From: an uncultured Faecalibacterium sp.
GTDB taxonomy: Bacteria > Bacillota > Clostridia > Oscillospirales > Ruminococcaceae
NCBI GenBank assembly: GCA_900551435.1
Contig: URVW01000064.1
Span: forward strand, 1 to 14,327
Length of the DNA: 14,327 nucleotides
Reading direction: 5' to 3'
Each line of letters begins with the position of its first letter. Positions within the stretch are counted from its first letter, which is position 1. The notes beneath the pieces are model-generated. The model had not been told where the DNA came from. It was given only the letters and a program-made list of their open reading frames with translations, and ran no database searches. Of this stretch, positions 5,541 to 13,400 are shown piece after piece. The position numbers and the translations under genes were made by a program.

Positions 5541-5565
5541 GGGGACTGTCCGTTCCCGCGTCCCC
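5541..5565 (-). other. GC hairpin in the DUF1292 leader
   Basis: GGGGAC (5541-5546) pairs with GTCCCC (5560-5565) around a 13-nt loop, about 50 nt upstream of the DUF1292 start and just after its predicted transcription start. No T-run follows. It may be a 5'-end-stabilising fold. Confidence 0.35.
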
Positions 5566-5577
5566 TGCTGTGCTTAT

Positions 5578-5606
5578 AGTGTAGCGTTTTTTTGCCCGCT
5601 CGTCAA
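5578..5606 (-). promoter_or_regulatory. Sigma-A promoter for the DUF1292 gene
   Basis: On the minus strand TTGACG (5606..5601), an exact 17-nt spacer and TACACT (5583..5578) make one of the best -35/-10 pairs in the window. The start is expected near 5571, followed by the hairpin at 5541-5565 and the ribosome site before 5492. Confidence 0.75.
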
Positions 5607-5675
5607 GATGTTTTTCGCACAGAAATGTACTGACAAATTTTCACGCATTTCCCTCTCGATTCCGGGGCCGAAATA

Positions 5676-5684
5676 TGCTATACT
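5676..5684 (+). promoter_or_regulatory. Extended -10 promoter for the cyclophilin-like lipoprotein
   Basis: TGCTATACTG places TATACT at 5679-5684 with TG at 5676-5677, about 64 bases before the ATG at 5748. The -35 region is weak. A second -10-like TACAAT lies at 5718-5723 but would leave a very short leader. Confidence 0.6.
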
Positions 5685-5747
5685 GAACTCTGTGTACCGC
5701 TTTGTGCGGGAAACTGTTACAATGATATGCACCGGGAGGTCCCGTTT

Positions 5748-6479
5748 ATGAATCGTTTTTCCAAAAAGCTGTTGGCGCTGGTGCTGGCCGGCTGTCTGGC
5801 CCTGACCGGCTGTTCGCTGGCCGGAAAGCTGGGCGGCAGCGCAAAGCCCAAGACCATCACCCGCCCCGCCGTGGAGTCGGCGGAGCTGCAATACACCCAC
5901 CCGGCGGCGGGGGACACCATCGCCGTGTTCGACACCTCGGCGGGGGTGTTCAAGGCCGTGCTCTTCCCCGGCGAAGCCCCGCAGGCGTGCGAGAACTTCC
6001 TTGGGCTGGCACAGGCGGGCTATTACAATGGCCTGACCATCACCCGGGTGGAGAATGAATTTCTTGTGGAAGCCGGACAGGGCGCAGACGGAAACGCCAC
6101 TACGCTCTGGAACGGCAGCCGCTTTCCCATCGAGGCGACCGACAAACTGCACCACTATTCCGGTGCGCTCTGCGCCGCCACCGACAGCTCCGGCCAGTGC
6201 GCCAGCGTGTTCTATGTGATGGAGACGCTGCCCGGAGACGCTTCCGTGACGCAGGAGCTGGTGGACCAGATGAACGCCAACGGCTACCGTGCCGAGGTCG
6301 TCAGCGCCTACCAGACGGCGGGCGGCGCGCCCTACCTCGACTACACCGACACCGTGTTCGGGCAGGTGTACGAGGGGATGGAGGTCGTGGATGCCATCGC
6401 CCAGACCGGCGTGGACGAGAACCAGCGCCCCACCGAGACCATCACCATCAACAGCGTCAGCATCGAGACGTATCAATAA
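5748..6479 (+). CDS. Cyclophilin-like peptidyl-prolyl isomerase lipoprotein
   Basis: This 243-residue protein has a lipoprotein signal: Lys/Arg N-terminus, hydrophobic LLALVLAG and lipobox LTGC with Cys22 (LAGC at 13-16 is an alternative). It should be anchored on the outer face of the membrane. Residues of about 57-243 resemble the cyclophilin barrel: DTIAVFDTSAGVFKAVLFPGEAPQACENFLGLAQAGYYNG, then ITRVENEFLVEAG, VFYVM and VFGQVYEGMEVVDAI. Compared with cyclophilin A, Arg55 is kept (Arg100) and Phe60 is kept (Phe105), but Gln63, Gln111 and His126 appear to be Glu108, Val154 and Asp201. An extra 25-30 residues separate FYVM from VFGQV. Isomerase activity is therefore uncertain; folding or chaperone work on exported proteins is the family role. 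GGGAGG about 8 nt upstream decides ATG 5748 over ATG 5727. Its transcript ends at 6490-6533. Confidence 0.85.
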   Translation: MNRFSKKLLALVLAGCLALTGCSLAGKLGGSAKPKTITRPAVESAELQYTHPAAGDTIAVFDTSAGVFKAVLFPGEAPQACENFLGLAQAGYYNGLTITRVENEFLVEAGQGADGNATTLWNGSRFPIEATDKLHHYSGALCAATDSSGQCASVFYVMETLPGDASVTQELVDQMNANGYRAEVVSAYQTAGGAPYLDYTDTVFGQVYEGMEVVDAIAQTGVDENQRPTETITINSVSIETYQ

Positions 6480-6484
6480 ACGCG

Positions 6485-6533
6485 AAAAAGGGCTGTTGCA
6501 CAAGGATAGAAACCAGTGCAGCAGCCCCTTTTT
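6485..6533. terminator. Bidirectional intrinsic terminator between the lipoprotein and ruvX genes
   Basis: GGGCTGTTGCAC (6490-6501) pairs with GTGCAGCAGCCC (6516-6527) over 12 bp with one G-U, around a 14-nt loop. AAAAA precedes it and CTTTTT follows, so it serves both convergent genes. The ruvX stop codon begins at 6544. Confidence 0.93.
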
Positions 6534-6543
6534 GCGTTCAGGC

Positions 6544-6975
6544 TTAGATCTCCCCGGGGTGCTCCCGGCGCCACGCGAGGTAATCCTCGAGGATGACGGT
6601 CGCGCTGACCGAATCCAAGATGGCTTTCCGGTGGGCGCCGAAGGTCCCGCTCTCGTTCAGGATGTCGGACGCTTCGCAGGTGGACTGGCGCTCGTCCCAC
6701 ATCCGGACGGGCAGCCCGCTCCAAATTTGCAGCGTCTTGGCCAGCTTGCGGCTCTTTTCGGCGCGCTCGCCCTCGGTCCCATCCATGTTGAGCGGCAGCC
6801 CCACCACGATGAGTTCCGCCTTGATCTCGGCGGCGATCTCGCACACCCGGGCCGCGACCTTCGGGCGGGCTTTCAGGGTGATCTGGGGCGTGATGGCGGT
6901 GGTGAGGAACTCAGAGGGGTCACAGGTGGCCAGACCGGTGCGGCTGGCCCCGTAGTCAACGGCTAAAATTTTCAT
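6544..6975 (-). CDS. ruvX: RuvX/YqgF family Holliday-junction resolvase-like nuclease
   Basis: This 143-residue protein matches YqgF/RuvX in length (138-145) and motifs. It begins MKILAVDYGASRTGLA with Asp7 of the RNase H fold, and continues with LIVVGLPLNMDGTEG (55-69), WDERQST (93-99, Glu95) and the C-terminal KAILDSVSATVILEDYL with Asp121. The three acidic residues form the metal site. The family is annotated as a putative Holliday-junction resolvase, and its Escherichia coli member takes part in pre-16S rRNA 5'-end maturation. AAAGGA 7-8 nt upstream decides the ATG at 6975; the longer frame to 7062 would add 29 unrelated residues across the promoter. It is divergent from addB and stands alone, rather than beside DUF1292 as in many Firmicutes. 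Confidence 0.93.
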   Translation of the reverse strand: MKILAVDYGASRTGLATCDPSEFLTTAITPQITLKARPKVAARVCEIAAEIKAELIVVGLPLNMDGTEGERAEKSRKLAKTLQIWSGLPVRMWDERQSTCEASDILNESGTFGAHRKAILDSVSATVILEDYLAWRREHPGEI

Positions 6976-7009
6976 ACAGGGGTCCTTTCTGCTTCGTGGT
7001 TTTCCCCAG

Positions 7010-7036
7010 TGTATCACAGAATAGATGTTCTTGCAA
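7010..7036 (-). promoter_or_regulatory. Weak promoter candidate for ruvX
   Basis: On the minus strand TTGCAA (7036..7031), 15 nt and GATACA (7015..7010), preceded by TG, resemble a short-spaced promoter about 35 bases upstream of the ruvX ATG. TTGCAA is a palindrome and sits inside the spacer of the divergent addB promoter, so RNA polymerase binding on the two strands would compete. Confidence 0.35.
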
Positions 7037-7041
7037 TTTTG

Positions 7042-7050
7042 TGGTACAAT
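7042..7050 (+). promoter_or_regulatory. Extended -10 promoter for addBA
   Basis: TACAAT (7045-7050) with TG at 7042-7043 forms an extended -10, with a weak TAGATG at 17-nt spacing. Transcription would start near 7057, giving a leader of about 83 nt with alternative secondary structures before addB. Confidence 0.55.
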
Positions 7051-7066
7051 AAAACCTGACAAACAA

Positions 7067-7132
7067 TGCGGAGCGCATCGGCGTCCGGCAGAAGGGGAAC
7101 TCTGCCCGGCCTGTCTCCGCAGACGACGGAGA
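7067..7132 (+). promoter_or_regulatory. addB leader with two mutually exclusive pairings
   Basis: TGCGGAG (7067-7073) pairs perfectly with CTCCGCA (7115-7121), enclosing a GGCAGA/TCTGCC hairpin. The overlapping TCTCCG (7114-7119) can instead pair with CGGAGA (7127-7132), which includes part of the addB ribosome site GGAGAGG. One fold frees the site and the other hides it. No known riboswitch consensus is recognised. Confidence 0.4.
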
Positions 7133-7140
7133 GGTTCTTT

Positions 7141-10100
7141 ATGTTACAACTCGTTTTAGGCGGTTCCGGCAGCGGCAAGACCACGCTGCTGTACCACCGC
7201 ATCCGCACCCGTGCCGAGGCGGGGCAGAAGAGCATCCTGCTCGTGCCGGAGCAGTTCACCTCGTCCACCGAGGGCCGTATCTACCGCGAACTGGGCGATG
7301 CCTTGTCCGGCATGGTGGAGAGCTTTTCGTTCACGAGCCTTGCCGAGAAAATTTTGTCGGTGGAGGGCGGCACGGCGGTGCAGACCCTTTCGGACGCGGG
7401 ACGGGCCGTGCTGGTCCGCCGCGCACTGGAAGAGCTGCAGGACAACGTGCATTATTACTACCGCCACCGCCGCAGCGCGGCCTTCTGTCAGATGGCGGCG
7501 GAGACCATCGACGAGCTGAAGAGCGCAGGGCTTTCGGGCCGGCAGCTTTATCAGCTGGCGCAGGGGTGCGGCCCCGAGAGCGGAAAGCTCAGCGAGCTGG
7601 CGCTCATCTTTCAGGGATACGAGACGCTGCTCTCCCGCAGCGGGATGGACCCTTCGGACCGGCTGGAACTGGCGGGTGCACGGCTGGAAGAAGCCCTTGC
7701 CCGGGGCGAAGTGCCCGAATTTCTGCGAGACCGGGAAGTGTTCATCGACGAGTTCGACACCTTCAATGCGCCCAAAAAGCGGCTGCTGGGGGCGATGCTG
7801 GCGGCGCTGCCCCGCGTGACGGTGGCCCTGTGCGATGACGGTGCGCCCCTCATCCCCGGCGATGTTGGCTTGTTTTCGGGGGCCAAGCAGGTGGCGGCTC
7901 AGCTGCGCCAGCTGGCCCGGAAAAGCGGGGCCGAAGTGGCCGCGCCGCAGCTGCTCCGCCGCGATCTGCGGCATCGGGACGCTCCCGGCCTTGCCGCAGT
8001 GACCGAGCTTCTGGAGACCGGCAGCTGCGCCCCGCTGGACGCCCCCGCGCAGGAGGTGCGGCTGTTTGCCGCGCCCAGCCGCGAAGAGGAAGCCCGCGCC
8101 GTGGCGGGGTCCATCCGCCGCCTGATGCGGCAGGGCGTCCGGTGCGGGAAGATCGCGGTCGTCTGCCGCGACATCGCCAAGTACCGCGCGGCCATTCGAT
8201 ATGAGTTCCGGATGGCCGACATCCCCCTTTACTGCGACGAACCCACCACCCCGGAGTTCAGCGCCCCCGCCACGGCGGTGCGTGCGCTGCTGGCGCTGGC
8301 CCGCGGTGCAGACCTGACCGAGAACCTGACGACCTTGGCCAAGACCGGCCTGTGCCAGCTGACGGAAGCGCAGGTCTGCGCCCTTGAGAATTACGCCTAT
8401 ACCTGGTCGCCCAGCGCGGCGGCGTGGCGGGCGAAATTCGAGAACAACCCCAAGGGCTTCGGCGACATCGAACTGACCGCTGAGGACGCCGAAAATCTTG
8501 AAAATGCCGAGACGGCCCGCGCTCTGCTGGTGGGGGCCGTGGATGCCTTCCGCGCAAAGGTGCGGAACGCCAACGCCGAGGCCATCAGCCGCGCCATCTA
8601 TTTCTGCCTGAAGGAGCTGGGCGCGGAGGAACAACAGGCCGCGCAGGTGGAAGCGCTTCGGACGTCCCGGGGCATCCCGGCGGCGGAGGAAGCCGCCCGC
8701 GAGTGGAACGTGGTCATGGAGCTGCTCAACGAGATGGCTCGTCTGCTGGGCGAACAGACCGTCACGGCAGCGGAATATGAGGACCTGTTCGGCCTTCTGC
8801 TCCGCTCGTCGGACCTCGGGCACATCCCCCAGACGCTGGACGCCGTGGTGCTGGCCAGCGCGGGCAAGATGCGTCTGGACGACCCCGATCATGTGTTCGT
8901 GCTGGGCCTTGCTGAGGGCGAGTTCCCCACGGCCCCCGGCGAGGTGGGCTTGCTGACCCACGCCGACCGCGACGCCTTGATAGCGCAGGAAATCGAACTG
9001 CCGGACTGCTTCGAGAACCGCGTGGTCCGCGAGCAGGTCTGCTTTTACAAAGCCCTGACCGCCCCCGCCAAGGGGCTGTGGCTGAGCTGGCCCAAGGGGC
9101 AGGGCCTGACCCTCTGTGCGGCGCTGGAACCCATCGTGGACGCGCTGGACCCGGCCCCGCCGGAACTGGAACTGCCGGACCTTGCCGCCACTCCGGCGGA
9201 CGGGCTGGACTGTCTGGGCGGCGGCTGGCCGCTGACCGACACCGAACGCGCCAGCCTGACCGATGCCCTCCGCACCCCGGAACAGGCCGAGCCGGAAGGG
9301 TTAAAACTTCTGCACCGGATGGCCGAAGCGGCTCCCCGTCAGGTCCACGACCTGACCGCGCTGGAAGCGCTTTTGGGGCGGCGGCTCCGCATCTCGCCCA
9401 GTCAGCTGGAAAAATACTACACCTGCCGCTATGGGTATTTTCTGCAATACGTTCTGGGTCTGCGCCCCCGGAAGCGGGCCGAGCTTTCGGCGGACCAGAG
9501 CGGCAGTCTGATGCACTGGGTCCTGCAAATGGCGCTGGACCCCGACCCCGCGCCGGACAATCCCTGCGCCGGGATGCTGGCCCCCTTCATGGAGCTGGAC
9601 GACGAAGCCATGGCCCAGCTGGCCGGCCTTCTCGTGGACGAGTACGCCAAGCGCTATCTGCCCGAGGACACCGCCCGCTTTGCCTATCTGCTCTCCCGCC
9701 TGAAAAAGAGCATGACCAGTCTGCTGTGCTATCTGCGGGACGAACAGCGGCAGTCCAGTTTCAAGCCGGTGGCCTGTGAGCTGAAAATTGGGAACAGCGA
9801 AGATGCCGTCCGCCCGCAGGTGTATCATCTGTCGGATGGACGCACCGTCCAGCTGGTCGGCACGGTGGACCGCGCCGATGAGTGGATCGAAGAGGACGGG
9901 ACCCGCTGGGTCCGGGTGGTGGATTACAAGACCGGCACGAAAAAGCTGGACCTGAAAGAGGTCTACTGCGGGCTGGACTGCCAGATGCTGCTGTATCTGT
10001 TCAGCCTGACCCGCGACCCCGGCGGACGCTTTACCGGGGCCGAACCGGCGGGCGTGCTGTATCTGCTGGCCGACCCGGCCCCCGAGAGCACCACTCGCGC

Positions 10101-10488
10101 CAACGCGGCCCGCAGCGTGGAATACAAGCTGGACGGCTTGGTGCGGGATGAGCAGAAGCTGTTCCGCGCCATGGACGCCGACGAAACGGGGCGGTATCTG
10201 CCGTTCTCGTATCTGCGCGGCGCGCCCAGCCCATACCAGAAAGACAAGCGGGCCGATCAGGCCAAATTGGACCGCATCCAGCTCCATCTGGACGACCTCG
10301 TGACCCAGATGGGCGAACAGCTTTACAGCGGGCGGATCGCCGCCGAACCGCTCGTCACGGGCCGAAGCCCCTGCCAGTGGTGCGATTACGGCTTCATCTG
10401 CTGTCATGAGGACGGCATCGGCGAACGGGCGCTGGACGCCCCGGCCAAGCCGTTCGAGGGACCCGAAGAAAAGGAGGAACAGCCGTGA
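7141..10488 (+). CDS. addB: AddB subunit of the ATP-dependent helicase-nuclease AddAB
   Basis: This 1115-residue protein (Bacillus subtilis AddB is about 1166) is half of the AddAB enzyme that resects double-strand breaks and responds to Chi before RecA loading. It starts MLQLVLGGSGSGKTTLL with a Walker A loop, followed by LVPEQFT typical of AddB, VFIDEFDTF (from 200) and VFVLGLAEGEFP. The RecB-type nuclease domain has VVDYKTG with Asp928 and Lys930. The four iron-sulfur ligands are present: Cys762 in YYTCRYG, then Cys1078, Cys1081 and Cys1087 in the C-terminal C-x2-C-x5-C pattern. GGAGAGG about 6 nt upstream decides ATG 7141; an in-frame ATG at 7066 would lie in the structured leader and push residues before the Walker A strand. 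The stop overlaps addA. It shows no defects. Confidence 0.96.
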   Translation: MLQLVLGGSGSGKTTLLYHRIRTRAEAGQKSILLVPEQFTSSTEGRIYRELGDALSGMVESFSFTSLAEKILSVEGGTAVQTLSDAGRAVLVRRALEELQDNVHYYYRHRRSAAFCQMAAETIDELKSAGLSGRQLYQLAQGCGPESGKLSELALIFQGYETLLSRSGMDPSDRLELAGARLEEALARGEVPEFLRDREVFIDEFDTFNAPKKRLLGAMLAALPRVTVALCDDGAPLIPGDVGLFSGAKQVAAQLRQLARKSGAEVAAPQLLRRDLRHRDAPGLAAVTELLETGSCAPLDAPAQEVRLFAAPSREEEARAVAGSIRRLMRQGVRCGKIAVVCRDIAKYRAAIRYEFRMADIPLYCDEPTTPEFSAPATAVRALLALARGADLTENLTTLAKTGLCQLTEAQVCALENYAYTWSPSAAAWRAKFENNPKGFGDIELTAEDAENLENAETARALLVGAVDAFRAKVRNANAEAISRAIYFCLKELGAEEQQAAQVEALRTSRGIPAAEEAAREWNVVMELLNEMARLLGEQTVTAAEYEDLFGLLLRSSDLGHIPQTLDAVVLASAGKMRLDDPDHVFVLGLAEGEFPTAPGEVGLLTHADRDALIAQEIELPDCFENRVVREQVCFYKALTAPAKGLWLSWPKGQGLTLCAALEPIVDALDPAPPELELPDLAATPADGLDCLGGGWPLTDTERASLTDALRTPEQAEPEGLKLLHRMAEAAPRQVHDLTALEALLGRRLRISPSQLEKYYTCRYGYFLQYVLGLRPRKRAELSADQSGSLMHWVLQMALDPDPAPDNPCAGMLAPFMELDDEAMAQLAGLLVDEYAKRYLPEDTARFAYLLSRLKKSMTSLLCYLRDEQRQSSFKPVACELKIGNSEDAVRPQVYHLSDGRTVQLVGTVDRADEWIEEDGTRWVRVVDYKTGTKKLDLKEVYCGLDCQMLLYLFSLTRDPGGRFTGAEPAGVLYLLADPAPESTTRANAARSVEYKLDGLVRDEQKLFRAMDADETGRYLPFSYLRGAPSPYQKDKRADQAKLDRIQLHLDDLVTQMGEQLYSGRIAAEPLVTGRSPCQWCDYGFICCHEDGIGERALDAPAKPFEGPEEKEEQP

Positions 10489-13400
10489 GCGAACCCAAAT
10501 GGACGAGCGCCCAGCGGGCCGCCATCGATGACCGGGGCGGGGCGCTGCTGGTCAGTGCGGCGGCGGGCAGCGGCAAGACCGCTGTGCTGACCGAACGGGC
10601 CGTCCGGCTCATCACCGACCCGGAACGCCCCATCGACGCCGACAAACTGCTCATCGTCACCTTTACGAACGCGGCGGCGGCGGAACTGCGCGCCCGCATC
10701 GGACAGGCGCTGCTGCGCCGCAGTCAGCAGGAACCGGGCAACACGGCCCTGCGCCGCCAGCGGATGCTGCTCCAGCGTGCGCCCATCTGCACCATCGATG
10801 CCTTCTGTCTGGACCTTCTGCGCAAGCATTTTCAGGCGCTGGACATCCCGCCCGACTTTTCCCCCGCCGACCCCGGAAGTGTGGAAACCTTGCGGGCGGC
10901 GGCGCTCTCCGAGACACTGGAAGCGGCGTACCGGGACCCGGACTTCTGCGCCTTTGCGGACCTGTACGGCAAGGGCCGCAGCGACCGCGCCGCCGGAGAG
11001 ACGATCTTGCACGTCTACGATTTTCTCCGCGCCCTGCCGGATTACGACCGCAAGCTGGACGAGTTTCTGGCCCCGTGGCAGGTGGAGCGCGGCTTTGACG
11101 CCACCTGCTGGCACGACCTTCTGCTGAACGAAGCCGCCCGCGATGCCAAGGCAGGGCGGGAACTGTTCTGCGCGGCCCTGAATGACTGCAAAGAAGATCT
11201 GGTCTTAGCACGCATCGAAGCTGAAAACAAGGGCAGGACCGACGCCGCCAAAGCGAAAGGCGTGGCTTCGGTCAACGAGAAATTCGCCGAGCCGCTGGAA
11301 CGGCTGGAAGCCGCCGCCGCTCTGCTGGGCGAAGTCGAGCGGCTGGCCGAAGCGGGGGAGTGGACGCCGCTCTACGACCGGCTGACCCCCTACGTCCTCG
11401 GCATGGAGCCGATGCCCGGGCTGAAGGGGATGAAAAAGCGGCTGACCGGCGAGCACAAAGCCGCCGTCAAGACCCGCGCCGACGAAGCCGCCAGCCTGTT
11501 CGGGCAGATCACGGACCTCATCGCGTGCAGCGAGGACGAAGCCGAAGCGGACCGCTTGGCGGCTCTGCCCCGTCTGCGGGCGCTGTTCGCGGCGGTGCGG
11601 GACTTCGACGCCCGCTTCTCAGCCAAAAAGCAGGAGCGGAAGCTGCTGGAATTCAGCGACTTCGAGCATCAGGCTCTGCGGCTCCTGCGCAGTCCGGACG
11701 GGACCCCCACCCCGCTGTGCGAGACCATCCGGCAGAACTACGCCGCCGTCATGGTGGACGAATATCAGGACACCAACGCCCTGCAGGATGCCCTGTACCG
11801 CTGCTTGGCGTCGCCGTCCGGAGATGATCTGTTCCTCGTGGGCGACCTGAAGCAGAGCATCTATCGCTTCCGACAGGCCGACCCCAGCATCTTCCGCGAA
11901 AAGCTGGACCACTGGCCGCTCCTGCCCGAAGAGACGGCCCGCCCCCGTCCGGCCGACGGGACCCCCGGCACGAACGCTCTGCTGGCGCTGGACGCCAACT
12001 TCCGCAGCGCACCGCAGGTGGTGGCGGGCATCAACTTCCTGTTCGAGCAGCTGATGACCCCCGCGCTGGGCGATACCGCTTACGGCGACGGCCAGCGGCT
12101 GGTCTGCGGCGCACCGGGAGAGTATCCGGGCAGCGTGGAAGCGCAGTTCCTGCCCGACGACACCGCCGAAACCGACGCGGCTTGGATCGCCCAGCGCATC
12201 GAAACGCTGATGGCGTCCGGCGAGCCGGTGCGGGACGGCGGGACCACCCGTCCGGTCCGGTATGAGGATCTCTGCATCCTGCTGGCGGCGCGCGGCGACT
12301 TCCCGGCCTATGTGGAAGCACTGACGGAGCGCGGCATCCCGGTCTACGCCGACGCCCGCGAAAATCTGCTCGATGCCCCCCACATCCGCCCCCTCATCGC
12401 CCTGCTGAAGGTCATCGACAACCCCGCGCAGGACGTCTATCTGGCGGCGGCGATGCTCGGCCCGCTGTTCGGCTTTACGGACGATGACTTGGTCCGTCTG
12501 CGGGCCGCGGCGGAGGACCTGCGCAAGCAGAAGGACGAAGCGCGGCGTCAGCAGCTCGAAGCGGAGGGCAAGCCGCCGGAACCCCAGAAGAGCCAGCGGA
12601 TGAGCCTGTACGGGGCGCTTCTGCTGACCCTGCAGAGTGGGGCCGAGGATGCCTTTACCGAAAAGGTGCGGGACTTCTACGCCCGCCTGACCGAACTGCG
12701 CCGGATGGCCCGGAGCGTTCCGGTAGAGCAGCTTTTGGAAGAAATTTTTGCGTCCACCGGCTACCTCGCCGCGCTGGGCGTTCTTGAAAACGGGACCCGC
12801 CGCCGCGAGGATGCCCGCCGGTTCGCGTCGTTCTGCGCCAGCGTGGGCGCGGGCGGCATCTCGGCGCTGGTCCGGGCCATCGATGCGGCCGCACTGGCCG
12901 GTTCGACCGGGCAGGACAGCGCTCCCGGCGGCTCTCGCCCCGGCTGTGTGACCATCATGACCATCCACCGCTCCAAGGGGCTGCAGTTCCCAGTGGTGTT
13001 CGTGGCCGATACGGCCCGCCGCTTCAACGCCGCCGACACCCGCCAGCCCGTGCTGCTGCACCGGGTGTATGGGGCGGGTCTGCGGCTCCGCCCCGAGGAC
13101 GGCGAAGGCTCCTACAAAACAGCGGCCTATGCAGCGCTGTCGAACGTCCACGCCGCCGAACTGCGCAGCGAGCAGATGCGCCTTTTATATGTGGCGCTGA
13201 CCCGCGCGCAGGATAAATTGATTTTAACCATCCCGCTGGGCATCACCAAAACGACCAATCCGCTGGCCAAGGCGTCGGCGTTTCTGGCGGCGGGGGCCGG
13301 GGAGACGCTGAACCGTCAGGCCAACAGCTTCGCGGACTGGCTCCGTGCGGCGCTGCTGGTCCACCCCAATGGCGGACCCCTCCGCCGGATGGCCGAAAAT

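Noticed and set aside
7066..7140. In-frame upstream ATG for addB at 7066
   Set aside because: No ribosome site precedes it, the segment folds into the leader hairpins, and AddB normally starts directly with the strand before Walker A.
7156..8961. Minus-strand ORF of 601 codons inside addB, and similar ones at 9301-10407, 11619-13151 and 13224-14270
   Set aside because: All are antisense shadows of addB and addA caused by high third-position GC; none has a ribosome site, recognisable motif or partner.
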